Shown one piece after another: positions 1-7,957 of a stretch of DNA of 24,548 nt. The notes beneath the pieces are model-generated. The model did no database searches. It was given only the letters and a program-made list of their open reading frames with translations, and was not told the DNA's origin. This DNA comes from Bacteroidales bacterium UBA7258 (GTDB lineage Bacteria > Bacteroidota > Bacteroidia > Bacteroidales > UBA932). Made by a program: the position numbers and the translations under genes. Within the stretch, counting starts at the first letter, position 1. Each line of letters opens with the position of its first letter. The DNA is taken from positions 1 to 24,548 of the forward strand of contig DKSK01000017.1 in the NCBI GenBank assembly GCA_002472565.1. The letters are read 5' to 3'.

Positions 1-47
1 ACCTAAGTGTCAAAGATGAGAATATATCAAAAATTCCATAAATCAGA

Positions 48-64
48 CACGGTGCGGGGCCGTG
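48..64 (-). terminator. Weak hairpin downstream of the GlpT-like gene
   Basis: A 5-bp stem (CACGG/CCGTG) with a 7-nt GC-rich loop lies just beyond the stop codon of the minus-strand transporter gene. On the minus strand it is followed by a modestly T-rich stretch. It is short and has no clean U-tract, so termination here is only a possibility. Confidence 0.2.
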
Positions 65-67
65 GAC

Positions 68-1426
68 TCAGGACTTCGCGGACGGCTCTTCTTCATGGAT
101 GTAGCCGTCTTTCTTGATGCCCCATATCGAGGCTACGAGAAGTCCTCCAAGGATGGCGACGAAGGTCATTATCAGAAAGAGGCTGTCCCAGCCGTATTTA
201 TCCGAATACCAGCCGAGACCTGCTCCGGTGAAAATAACGCTGGCATAGCTGCACAGGCCTATAAGGCCGACAGCCGAAGAAGCCGCTTTCTTCGTAGCCT
301 GGTTAGATGCAACCACTCCCAGAAGAGCCTGAGGCCCGTAGAGGAAGAAGCCGGCGACTGATAGGAGGATGAGCATCCCGACAGCTCCTATCGAGTGGCG
401 GAAGAGCCAAAGCATGAAGAGGCAGAGGGCAACGATGAACATCTCTATGGCACAGACTCTCTGGGCGCGGCCATGGAAGAGCTTGTCGGAAACAAAGCCT
501 CCGAAGAGCATTCCCAGACAACCGCAGACCTCGAAGATACCGACAGTCCAGCCTGCGAGAGAGGCAGGCAGGTGATGGGTGCCGTTCTGGAGGAAGGTCG
601 GGCCCCAGTCGAGGACGGCGAAACGCACGATGTAAACAAAGAGGTCGGTGAAGGCAAGAATCCATATGACAGGATTCTTGAAAACCATTTTCACCACGAA
701 CTTCTTGTAGCCTTCGGCGTTGTCGTTCTCATCAAGGGCGGTTTTCGTGTTCGGGAGCTCGGGCAGGCCGACTGATTTCGGGGTGTCCCTGAGCGTGGTC
801 ACTATGAAGAGTACGCCACCTGCGGCGATAGCTGCCGGTATCCAGAAGCAGAGCCTCCAGTCCTGCGTGCTCTTGATTATGTAGCCGCACATCACGGAAG
901 CCAGACCGGCTCCGATTGAATGAGACATATTCCATATGCTCATCTTCGTAGCGAGCTCCGTAGGCGGAACCCAATGCGTCATGAGCCTGTTGCATGGAGC
1001 GAAGCCCGTGCCCTGGAAGATGTTGTTGAGGACAAGCAGGACGGCGAAGATATTCACCATAGCGGCGACAAAAGCCGTCCCGGCATGCTCCCCACTCATC
1101 AAGGCGGCCATCTTGTCGCTGAAACCGAGAAGGATATTGATGAGGCTGCAGCACAGAAGGCCGATGGACATGTGCCAGCGGGCGTTGGCGCGGTCGGCTA
1201 TGAAGCCGTTCAAGAACTTCGAGACTCCGTAAATCAGCCCCATGAGCGTGAGGATGATTCCGAAGCTTGTGTTCGTTATGCCGTATTCCTTGCCCAGGAG
1301 CGGCATGACGAAAGACCAGTTCTTGCGGACGAAGTAGAAAACCGAGTAACCGAGCATGGAGCAGATGATGACTCTCCACTGCCAGCTCTGGAAGGTCTTG
1401 GTATGGGTCAGATCCTTATTGTCCAT
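68..1426 (-). CDS. GlpT/UhpT-like organophosphate:phosphate antiporter (MFS, OPA family)
   Basis: A 452-residue inner-membrane transporter with about 12 hydrophobic segments, the usual length for the OPA branch of the major facilitator superfamily. These proteins import glycerol-3-phosphate or hexose phosphates in exchange for phosphate. Several stretches match the family pattern: YFVRKN near residue 31, GFAPCNRLMTHW near 141, WNMSHSIGAG near 165 and VRFAVLDWGPTFL near 267. The two arginines that bind the substrate phosphate in GlpT appear conserved here as R34 and R268 (family knowledge applied to visible residues). The stop is at 68-70 and the ATG at 1426 opens directly into the conserved N-terminus. 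It lies 4 bp downstream of the glycerol-1-phosphate-dehydrogenase-like gene and is almost certainly cotranscribed with it, so the natural substrate is probably a polyol or glycerol phosphate. Whether it is closer to GlpT or UhpT cannot be settled by eye. Confidence 0.88.
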   Translation of the reverse strand: MDNKDLTHTKTFQSWQWRVIICSMLGYSVFYFVRKNWSFVMPLLGKEYGITNTSFGIILTLMGLIYGVSKFLNGFIADRANARWHMSIGLLCCSLINILLGFSDKMAALMSGEHAGTAFVAAMVNIFAVLLVLNNIFQGTGFAPCNRLMTHWVPPTELATKMSIWNMSHSIGAGLASVMCGYIIKSTQDWRLCFWIPAAIAAGGVLFIVTTLRDTPKSVGLPELPNTKTALDENDNAEGYKKFVVKMVFKNPVIWILAFTDLFVYIVRFAVLDWGPTFLQNGTHHLPASLAGWTVGIFEVCGCLGMLFGGFVSDKLFHGRAQRVCAIEMFIVALCLFMLWLFRHSIGAVGMLILLSVAGFFLYGPQALLGVVASNQATKKAASSAVGLIGLCSYASVIFTGAGLGWYSDKYGWDSLFLIMTFVAILGGLLVASIWGIKKDGYIHEEEPSAKS

Positions 1427-1430
1427 CGCC

Positions 1431-2876
1431 CTACTTTATCTCCTGCTCCTGAGTCAGGTCCCATGGAGCGCCCGGCTTGAAGATGCTCTCGACGAGTTCG
1501 TCATAGAACATGCCCCTCTTCGCGAGGTCGAGGACATTGTAGCGCCAGCGCATGAGCTGGACGATAGGGAACATGTCATGGAGCTGGTGACGGGTGATGC
1601 CGATCATGGACGGATCATATGGGGCGCCGACCACCTTGAAAAAGGCCTGCATCTTCTCGAAAGGATAGACCTGCTCGCGGAGCTGCTCCTTGAGGGTAGG
1701 CCAAAGTTTCTTGAAGGCTTCGAGTTCACGGCGGACTCCTTCTTTGTCGGAATACTTTTTGGTAATGCTCTCGTAGCCGAGACGTTTTGCAGGGAAGTCC
1801 TTGAAGAGGGCGAGGGCTCTGTTCTGCTCCTGCTCAAGGCTCGGCCAGGCCTCGACGCACTTGTCTACGTCCAGCCTGGTAAGGTCCATCTTAAGGAAAG
1901 AGTCGAAGATGGCGCACATGGTAAGAGTTCCTATGGCAACCTGAAAGCCATGGGACTGGAGCTGGCCATGATAGGTGTGATGGGTCATGTCCATGATGTG
2001 GCTGAAGAGATGGTCACAGCAGGAGGCAGGGCGGGAAGAGCGTGCAGCCTGCATGGCGAATCCGCTGAGGATCAAGCCCTCGAAGAGATCCGCGATGGCC
2101 TTCGGACGGCAGGAAGCGACACCCTCAGGATCGGCAAGGAGCTCGTCCAGGCAGTCCTGGAGCACATGCCAGGCGTCAGGGATGATAGGCTCTGTACCTA
2201 CCACGTCGGCGAGCATCCACTCGGCTCCTGCAGGAACCTTCGCGGCGAGGTCGGCGTAGCCTGCGGCGGTCATCTCCTTAGGGGCGGCGGCTATGACGTC
2301 GATGTCGGCGAGCACGGCGACAGGGGCCGGGCAGTTGAAGGTCTGCTTGGCGTTCTGGTAAGTGATGGACGCCCCGAAAGAGGTGTAGCCATCTACGGAT
2401 GCCGCGGTAGGGATGGTGAGATAGCTCTGGGAGTGATGGAACGATGCAAGCTTGCACAGATCATTGATAACTCCGGAGCCCACGGCGACGGCTGTCAGAT
2501 AAGAATCTGATGCAGGACGGACCGCCTTCTCGGCATCGGACTCTACATATGAAGGGTCGTTTTCCTTCTCTCTAGCCTTGGAGAAATCGCCGTCAAGGAT
2601 GGAATCAACCATGTCGACATATCTCCATTCCGCATGGAAGACAGCCTTCTCGATGACATATTTTTCTACTGCAAGTCCGGCTGCCTTCATGGCCTGGTAA
2701 ACCTTCTCTCCTGCCGCCTTCCAGGTATTCTCGTCGGCAACGACAACAGGTTTGCGGCCTTCGAAGAACTTGTTGAAAACTTCAGGAGCCATTCCAAGGC
2801 AATCTTGTTTCATTTCGAAATACCTTGTGTCCGTAGCGATAGCTATCGCCTTCTTGATTCTTTCTTCAGAAGTCAT
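1431..2876 (-). CDS. sn-glycerol-1-phosphate dehydrogenase-like (AraM/EgsA family) metal-dependent dehydrogenase
   Basis: A 481-residue NAD(P)-dependent polyol-phosphate dehydrogenase of the iron-containing alcohol dehydrogenase superfamily. Typical members reduce dihydroxyacetone phosphate to sn-glycerol-1-phosphate. Visible signatures are GSGVIND (133-139) for dinucleotide binding, PTAASVDGY (156-164), the GYAD motif with candidate metal ligand D209, and candidate metal ligands H289 (in the SRPASCCDH stretch) and H309 (in SHG). Usual family members have about 350-400 residues. The extra length here is a C-terminal helical extension of roughly 100 residues after residue 350. The ATG at 2876 follows a consensus minus-strand promoter at 2950-2919. 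The gene overlaps nothing and sits 4 bp upstream of the GlpT-like transporter, suggesting uptake plus oxidation or reduction of one phosphorylated polyol. The family is clear, but the substrate is inferred and could be another polyol phosphate. Confidence 0.82.
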   Translation of the reverse strand: MTSEERIKKAIAIATDTRYFEMKQDCLGMAPEVFNKFFEGRKPVVVADENTWKAAGEKVYQAMKAAGLAVEKYVIEKAVFHAEWRYVDMVDSILDGDFSKAREKENDPSYVESDAEKAVRPASDSYLTAVAVGSGVINDLCKLASFHHSQSYLTIPTAASVDGYTSFGASITYQNAKQTFNCPAPVAVLADIDVIAAAPKEMTAAGYADLAAKVPAGAEWMLADVVGTEPIIPDAWHVLQDCLDELLADPEGVASCRPKAIADLFEGLILSGFAMQAARSSRPASCCDHLFSHIMDMTHHTYHGQLQSHGFQVAIGTLTMCAIFDSFLKMDLTRLDVDKCVEAWPSLEQEQNRALALFKDFPAKRLGYESITKKYSDKEGVRRELEAFKKLWPTLKEQLREQVYPFEKMQAFFKVVGAPYDPSMIGITRHQLHDMFPIVQLMRWRYNVLDLAKRGMFYDELVESIFKPGAPWDLTQEQEIK

Positions 2877-2918
2877 GGTATATTGTTCAATTTATTAGTT
2901 TTCATATACAGACGACTA

Positions 2919-2950
2919 CAAAATTAATCAAGACTAGGTTAATTACCAAA
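2919..2950 (-). promoter_or_regulatory. Bacteroidota-type promoter for the G1PDH-like/GlpT-like operon
   Basis: On the minus strand TTTG (2950-2947) is followed after 20 nt by TAATTTTG (2926-2919). This fits the Bacteroides -33/-7 consensus TTTG-N19-21-TAnnTTTG. Transcription would begin near 2912, giving a leader of about 35 nt before the ATG at 2876. Confidence 0.6.
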
Positions 2951-2954
2951 AATA

Positions 2955-2985
2955 TTGGATAAGAAGACAAGAAAGGCTAAATTTG
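2955..2985 (+). promoter_or_regulatory. Bacteroidota-type promoter for mtlD
   Basis: TTGG (2955-2958), 19 nt, then TAAATTTG (2978-2985) fits the Bacteroides -33/-7 pattern with one mismatch in the upstream box. The predicted start is near 2992, about 40 nt before the mtlD ATG at 3031. Because the -7 box covers the upstream TTG at 2983, that TTG cannot be the translation start if this promoter is used. Confidence 0.6.
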
Positions 2986-3030
2986 TTCCATTCTTTCGAA
3001 TCGAAAGAACACAAAAAGTTCGGTAAATAT

Positions 3031-4185
3031 ATGATTAGCAAGACAGCTGTTCAATTCGGTGCCGGGAACATAGGGCGTGGCTTCATCGGAGGCGTCCTCT
3101 CCGAGGCAGGATACAAGGTGATTTTTGCAGACGTGGTCGAGGACCTCATAAATAAGATCAACGAGCGCAAAAGCTACACCATCCATGTGACAGACTATAC
3201 GCCGAGGGACATAGAGATAAGCGGGGTGAGCGCGGTCAATTCTGGCAGCCCCGAGGCTGTTGAGGCCGTGGCGGGGGCGGACATCGTAACCACCGCGGTA
3301 GGCCTCCGCATCCTGAAATTCGTCGCTCCCGCCATCGCCAAAGGCATCAGCAAGCGCAGGATCGAGGGCAACGAGACTCCTCTCAACGTCATAGCCTGCG
3401 AAAACGGGCTCGGAGCCACTGCCATTCTCAAGGACCTTGTCTTCGAGAAGCTCAGCGCCGAGGAGAAGGCCTGGACTAAGGCCCATGTGGGCTTCGTCAG
3501 CGATGCGGTCGACAGAATCGTGCCTCCCGTCCATTGCGAGATTCCGCTAGACGTCGCCGTGGAGGAGTATTACGAATGGGACACCCAGAAAGACCAGTTC
3601 GCCGGCCCGGTCCCTCAGATTGGAGCCATGCACGCAGTGGACAATCTCGAGGCCTACATCGAGCGCAAACTTTTCACCCTCAACACCGGTCATGCGGCCA
3701 CGGCCTATCTGGGGAAACTGAAGGGCTGCAAAACTATCGGCGAGGCGCTGAAAGACAAAGAAATATACGCCGTCGTAAGAGGGATCATGGAACAGAGTGG
3801 AGAGGGACTGATTAAGAAATTCGGTTTCGATCCCAAGGTTCATGAAGCCTATATCGAGAAGGTGCTCAGCCGCTTCCAGAACCCTTATCTGAGCGATGAT
3901 GTCAACCGCGTCGGGAGGGAACCTCTGCGCAAGCTTTCCGCCAATGACCGTCTGGTCTTCCCGATGATGACGGCCAGAAATTACGGCCTCCCATACGACA
4001 AATTCGTGACGGCCATCGCGGCGGCTCTCCGCTTCGACAATCCTGAGGATCCTCAGAGCGTCCAGATGCTTGCCGATATCAAGGATCTCGGAATCGAAGC
4101 CGCCATCGAGAAATTCACGGGCATCAAGGCCGGGGATTCCCTATGCAAGGAGATTGCGGCTGAATACCAGAGGCTCGGCCGCTAA
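3031..4185 (+). CDS. mtlD: Mannitol-1-phosphate 5-dehydrogenase
   Basis: A cytoplasmic NAD-dependent enzyme interconverting D-mannitol 1-phosphate and fructose 6-phosphate. At 384 residues it is close to the 382 of E. coli MtlD. The Rossmann motif GAGNIGRG lies at residues 10-17. The family signature NLEAYIERKLFTLNTGHA is present in the middle of the protein and carries the conserved lysine and the NTGH segment of the polyol dehydrogenases. An in-frame TTG at 2983 would add 16 residues, but it lies inside the -7 box, and the ATG at 3031 places the Rossmann glycines at the expected distance from the N-terminus. It is transcribed divergently from the G1PDH-like gene and shares its control region. 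No PTS mannitol permease is nearby, so mannitol phosphate may arrive through another transporter or be synthesised in the cell. Confidence 0.93.
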   Translation: MISKTAVQFGAGNIGRGFIGGVLSEAGYKVIFADVVEDLINKINERKSYTIHVTDYTPRDIEISGVSAVNSGSPEAVEAVAGADIVTTAVGLRILKFVAPAIAKGISKRRIEGNETPLNVIACENGLGATAILKDLVFEKLSAEEKAWTKAHVGFVSDAVDRIVPPVHCEIPLDVAVEEYYEWDTQKDQFAGPVPQIGAMHAVDNLEAYIERKLFTLNTGHAATAYLGKLKGCKTIGEALKDKEIYAVVRGIMEQSGEGLIKKFGFDPKVHEAYIEKVLSRFQNPYLSDDVNRVGREPLRKLSANDRLVFPMMTARNYGLPYDKFVTAIAAALRFDNPEDPQSVQMLADIKDLGIEAAIEKFTGIKAGDSLCKEIAAEYQRLGR

Positions 4186-4208
4186 GCCGGAGAGTCGGCG
4201 GAAAATGT

Positions 4209-4228
4209 CCGGGCAGGAAAAAGCCCGG
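4209..4228. terminator. Hairpin between convergent mtlD and secreted-protein gene
   Basis: CCGGGC (4209-4214) and GCCCGG (4223-4228) form a perfect 6-bp stem with an 8-nt A-rich loop in the short gap between two convergent genes. It is followed by four Ts on the minus strand but has no T-run on the plus strand. It could serve both genes as a transcription stop. Confidence 0.4.
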
Positions 4229-5368
4229 CTAATTCGCCGGAACGAACGGAGTTTCAAGGTCACCGGTCCAGCGGTAGAGACGGATTGTCGAAGCCTGCTC
4301 GCCGGTGGCCTTATCTTTACGGTTTTCGGAGAGGTAGAAATACCCACCGCCGACAGGACAGAGCCCCGTCGAACCCCACTTGAAATTCCAGCCGCGGATT
4401 CCCTCGGAAGAAAGTCCGGCATCCGCAAGGCTGAGAGTCTGGCCCTTCTCTCCGACTCCTTCAAGGTGCGAAAGCACCGGGGCCTTAGCCCCGTCAATCA
4501 TGAAGAGGCTGTAATTCGGCCACTTCTCCTTTTTACCCTTGTAAACCGCCGCGTAGAAATTGCCGGAAGTCTTGTCATAGGCTAGATTCTGGATGCCGTA
4601 AGTAGTGTTGCCGGTAAGGAGGAAATACTTGGCCAGGGGAGCTTTCGGTCCGCTTTTGTGGAGATTGGCCTGGGACAGAGGCATGGCAAGCCTCTTCCAC
4701 CAGTCCTTGGCGTCATATTTCAGGATAACCTGGTAGTCATTGTCGCAACGGGTCGTATCGCCATATATTCCATAGGCCACATAGAGATACTCCGCCTTCC
4801 CTCCTTCGCCGAAAGAAGGTCCGAAGGTCACCCCGTCGATTCCGGAGCAGGCATACCTGTGGTCATGACCTCCGGCCTTGGCTGAATAATCGTCCAGCGG
4901 CTCTTTCAGCCAGACGGCTTTCATGATTCCGTCCTTTTCAGCATCCATCCCCACACGGGTTATCTTGCGTGTGTCAAAAATGGCGATGTAGAAGCCGGTC
5001 CGGTCGTCATCTCCGCTGATTCCCAGACGGCGGCGTATCCCCTTCCCTATCTCATCGTCCTTGTACTCGAGGCTTCCGAAGACGAAGCGGCCCTTTCTGG
5101 TCAGGCAGCCCAGATGCCCGGTAAGGCCCTCGACCGAGCCCACGACCCTGCCGTCAATATCGTATTTCATAAGCCTGGTGGTAAAGGAGACGTAGAAATA
5201 TTTTCCATCGAAGGCGACACCCTGGATATGATTCTGCCCCTGAAGGCCAGTCTCTATGGAGGAAGGAAGATTATCGCGCTGAATTTTGGCGGAGGCCGGA
5301 GCCGAAGGCTGGAAAAGCATGGCGGCCGCAAGCCCCATGGCCATGATCATATTTCTGAACATTTTCAT
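4229..5368 (-). CDS. Exported protein of unknown function, probable beta-propeller
   Basis: A 379-residue protein with an N-terminal signal peptide: KMFRN followed by a hydrophobic core and a likely signal peptidase I site after PASA, around residue 27. No lipobox cysteine is seen, so it should be periplasmic or secreted. The mature part has recurring strand-turn patterns such as GVAFDGKYFYVSF, LYVAYGIYGD and NLAYDKTSGNFYAAV, which are typical of blade-type beta-propellers. I recognise no catalytic motif or named family. It is transcribed divergently from another exported propeller-like gene starting at 5512, with 143 bp between the start codons, and converges with mtlD. The pairing suggests related roles, but that is inference. 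The reading frame is intact and the ATG at 5368 opens directly into the signal peptide. Confidence 0.75.
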   Translation of the reverse strand: MKMFRNMIMAMGLAAAMLFQPSAPASAKIQRDNLPSSIETGLQGQNHIQGVAFDGKYFYVSFTTRLMKYDIDGRVVGSVEGLTGHLGCLTRKGRFVFGSLEYKDDEIGKGIRRRLGISGDDDRTGFYIAIFDTRKITRVGMDAEKDGIMKAVWLKEPLDDYSAKAGGHDHRYACSGIDGVTFGPSFGEGGKAEYLYVAYGIYGDTTRCDNDYQVILKYDAKDWWKRLAMPLSQANLHKSGPKAPLAKYFLLTGNTTYGIQNLAYDKTSGNFYAAVYKGKKEKWPNYSLFMIDGAKAPVLSHLEGVGEKGQTLSLADAGLSSEGIRGWNFKWGSTGLCPVGGGYFYLSENRKDKATGEQASTIRLYRWTGDLETPFVPAN

Positions 5369-5511
5369 GATATCTGCTTCTGTATATTATATATCCCCTA
5401 TTGTTGTAATTTCTGTCGATTATGTGGTAAAGTTATGGAAGCATCTTGAGGAAAACAAGCTTCTATTTCGAAAAATTATTATTAACTTTACAAAACGAAA
5501 CCACACACAAC

Positions 5512-6534
5512 ATGAAAAATACTAAAATAATCCCCGCCTGCATTGCGGCGGCACTTTTCCTCTTTGCAGCATTGTCCGTTTCAGCCCAGTCCGGAAAGGT
5601 ACAGGCAAAACAGAACGGATATCCAGATTCCGACGGAACCTATTCCTACCAAGGCCCGAAGGTCCGTTTCAACAGGTACACCTCCAAGGACGGAGAGCAT
5701 GAACTCGAAACCTGCTACCTCGGAAAGCTCCACGGACGCAAGGGCAAGGGCTATGGGTATCAGGGCATGGCAGTCCATGGGGACCTCGTAGTCAGCACCC
5801 AGAACCAGGGTCTGGCGACCATCTACAAGTTCCAGGGCGACTCCATCAAGACGCTCAGCCAGTTCGAAATGGATTGTTTCAGCCCCGTCAACCATAGTAA
5901 TGTGGTAAGTTTCGGCAATGAATACTATGCCAAGGGCGACCCGTTTCCTCTCTTCTACGTCAGCCAGGCCAAGCAGGAGCCTTTCAACGGGAAGAAGGAC
6001 GTGCTCTTCGTGGAGAGAATCGCTCCGGACCTGAAGTCTTCCAAGACCGTCCAGACTATTTTCTATGATGACGTGAACAAGGATTACGGCTGGGCTCTCC
6101 AGTGGGTGGTAGATGCCCGGAACGGCTACCTCTACGGTTTCGGCAACACCATCACCAACACCACTGACTCCAACAAGCACCGCGTCATCAAGTTCCGTCT
6201 CCCTAAACTTTCAGAGACAGGAGCAGACGGCTACGTCACGCTTCGCCCGTCGGACGCTCTTGAAAATTATACCTTCGAGGATGTATCTTCATATAGGGGT
6301 AATTTCATCGACCAGGGGCTCATGGTGAAAGGCGGCAAACTCTATATTCTCGCCGGTTTCGGCAAGCCGACCGCTCCATCGAAGCTTTTCGTCTGGGACC
6401 TCAAGAAAAAGGAGATGTGCAACATCATCGACCTTGTCGAGGGCACCCACAGCGAGCTCGAAGACCTCGACGCACTTTCCTCCAAAGAAATTCTCGTCCA
6501 GGCCCAGCACGGCCTCTTCACCATCAAATTCTAG
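5512..6534 (+). CDS. Exported protein of unknown function, probable beta-propeller
   Basis: A 340-residue protein. The ATG at 5512 is preferred over an upstream in-frame TTG at 5446 because it opens directly into a clean signal peptide: KNTK, a hydrophobic stretch, and cleavage after VSA near residue 26. Repeated segments such as YGYQGMAVHGDLVVST, WVVDARNGYLYGFG, FIDQGLMVKGGKLYIL and ILVQAQHGLFTIKF look like propeller blades. No enzyme motif is recognised. A possible -7 element (TAACTTTA, 5483-5490) lies 22 nt upstream of the start, but no matching -33 box was found. The gene ends only 17 bp before the convergent gltD stop, with no room for a separate terminator. It resembles the neighbouring gene in layout but not in clear sequence identity. 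Confidence 0.75.
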   Translation: MKNTKIIPACIAAALFLFAALSVSAQSGKVQAKQNGYPDSDGTYSYQGPKVRFNRYTSKDGEHELETCYLGKLHGRKGKGYGYQGMAVHGDLVVSTQNQGLATIYKFQGDSIKTLSQFEMDCFSPVNHSNVVSFGNEYYAKGDPFPLFYVSQAKQEPFNGKKDVLFVERIAPDLKSSKTVQTIFYDDVNKDYGWALQWVVDARNGYLYGFGNTITNTTDSNKHRVIKFRLPKLSETGADGYVTLRPSDALENYTFEDVSSYRGNFIDQGLMVKGGKLYILAGFGKPTAPSKLFVWDLKKKEMCNIIDLVEGTHSELEDLDALSSKEILVQAQHGLFTIKF

Positions 6535-6551
6535 GGGCGCGGCGGGGCAAA

Positions 6552-7940
6552 CTAGAGCAAATCGGCGCGACGGAGGGAGGCGAGGGCTTTTTCGGCGGCG
6601 GAGAGGCCGCTCGCGAGGGCGCGGACGACCAGTGAGGCGCCGGAGGCGGCGTCCCCGGCGATGAAAACATCGGAGGGGAACTGTGGCAGCTGAGGCTTCA
6701 TGAAGCCCATGGCCAAGAGGGCCATGTCTGCCTTGATGACCTCCGGCTCGCCCTTCGGCACCATCAGAGGCCTGCCTCCCTCGGGGCTCGGCTTCCAGTC
6801 AATTTCCTGGACCTTTACGCCTTTCAGCACCCCATTTTCCCCAAGGAATTCAAGCGTGTTGATATTCCAGCGACGGAGGCAGCCCTCCTCGTGGCTGGAA
6901 GTAACCTTGAGTGTCCGCGGCCAAGCCGGCCATGGATTCTGAGGGTCATCAGGCCCTATAGGAGGCTTAGGCATGATCTCAATCTGCGTCACGCTCTTGC
7001 AGCCTTGTCTGTGGGCAGTCCCGATGCAGTCACTCCCGGTATCGCCTCCGCCGATGACAAGCACATCCTTGCCCTTGGCGCTGACCAGCTCATCATCCGG
7101 GAATTCCATCCCTTCCAGCCTGCGGTTCTGCTGGGAAAGAAGCTCAAGAGCGAGATAGACACCCTTTAGCTCACGGCCTGGCACCTTGAGGTCCCTGGCG
7201 TCAGGAGTACCAGTAGCCACCACGTAGGTGTCGAAGCCGCGAAGGGCCTCCGGCAGCTTATCTCTCGAGCCCTCGCAGAGCGACTCCAGAGCGACCCGTA
7301 CCCCATAGCGGAATTCCAGGCCCTCCTCCTTCAGAACCTCAATGCGTCTGTCGATGATGCTCTTGTTGAGCTTGAAATTCGGTATGCCGAATCTCAGAAG
7401 GCCGCCGGCATTCTCCCGCGCCTCAAAAACAGTCACGGAGCAGCCGGAGCGGTTGAGACTATATGCGGCGGCAAGACCCGCAGGACCGGCGCCTATCACG
7501 GCAACCTTACGGCCGTTGCGGGAGGGCTTGAGAGGATGAACAAAATTCTCCTGAAAAGCATGCTCGGCTATCGCACCCTCGTTCTCCCGGTTAGTAGTAG
7601 GCTCATGCTCCATCAAGTTGAGCACGCAGGCTTTTTCGCAAAGCGCGGGGCAGACCCTGCCGGTAAACTCCGGGAAAGGGTTGGTGCTGGAAAGCAGCTT
7701 GTATGCCAGCTCCCAGTCGCCCTTATAGAGGGCGTCGTTCCATTCCGGCGGACGATTTCCCAGCGGACAGGCCCAGTTGCAGAACGGCACTCCGCAATCC
7801 ATACAGCGGCTCGCCTGAAGACGGCGGTCACTGGCGTTGAGGGTCTGCTCGACCTCCCCGAAATCATGGATTCTATCATGTATAGGTCTGTACCCTGCTT
7901 CCTTGCGAGGTACAGTCAAAAAAGCTTTCGGATTTCCCAT
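6552..7940 (-). CDS. gltD: Glutamate synthase (NADPH) small subunit
   Basis: The beta subunit of glutamate synthase, 462 residues, which takes electrons from NAD(P)H through FAD and iron-sulfur clusters and passes them to GltB. The N-terminal cysteine clusters are visible as C46, C49, C54 and C58, then C97, C101 and C105. The FAD-binding GAGPAG lies at 150-155, and a second GGGDTGSD dinucleotide motif for NADPH lies in the C-terminal half. An open frame extends upstream to 8096, but that part overlaps gltB. The ATG at 7940 is chosen because it starts the family-typical MGNPKAF sequence and has a good ribosome binding site 6 nt upstream. It lies 17 bp after the gltB stop, as the last gene of the asnB-gltB-gltD operon. 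Confidence 0.96.
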   Translation of the reverse strand: MGNPKAFLTVPRKEAGYRPIHDRIHDFGEVEQTLNASDRRLQASRCMDCGVPFCNWACPLGNRPPEWNDALYKGDWELAYKLLSSTNPFPEFTGRVCPALCEKACVLNLMEHEPTTNRENEGAIAEHAFQENFVHPLKPSRNGRKVAVIGAGPAGLAAAYSLNRSGCSVTVFEARENAGGLLRFGIPNFKLNKSIIDRRIEVLKEEGLEFRYGVRVALESLCEGSRDKLPEALRGFDTYVVATGTPDARDLKVPGRELKGVYLALELLSQQNRRLEGMEFPDDELVSAKGKDVLVIGGGDTGSDCIGTAHRQGCKSVTQIEIMPKPPIGPDDPQNPWPAWPRTLKVTSSHEEGCLRRWNINTLEFLGENGVLKGVKVQEIDWKPSPEGGRPLMVPKGEPEVIKADMALLAMGFMKPQLPQFPSDVFIAGDAASGASLVVRALASGLSAAEKALASLRRADLL

Positions 7941-7946
7941 AAAATT

Positions 7947-7953
7947 CTCTCCT
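7947..7953 (-). promoter_or_regulatory. Ribosome binding site of gltD
   Basis: On the minus strand AGGAGAG (7953-7947) stands 6 nt before the ATG at 7940, between the gltB stop and gltD. This settles the gltD start against the longer open frame. Most other genes in the window lack such a site, so gltD appears to be reinitiated efficiently within the operon. Confidence 0.7.
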
Positions 7954-7957
7954 GTCG

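Noticed and set aside
1356..2510. Plus-strand frame of 384 codons
   Set aside because: Shadow of the G1PDH-like gene on the other strand.
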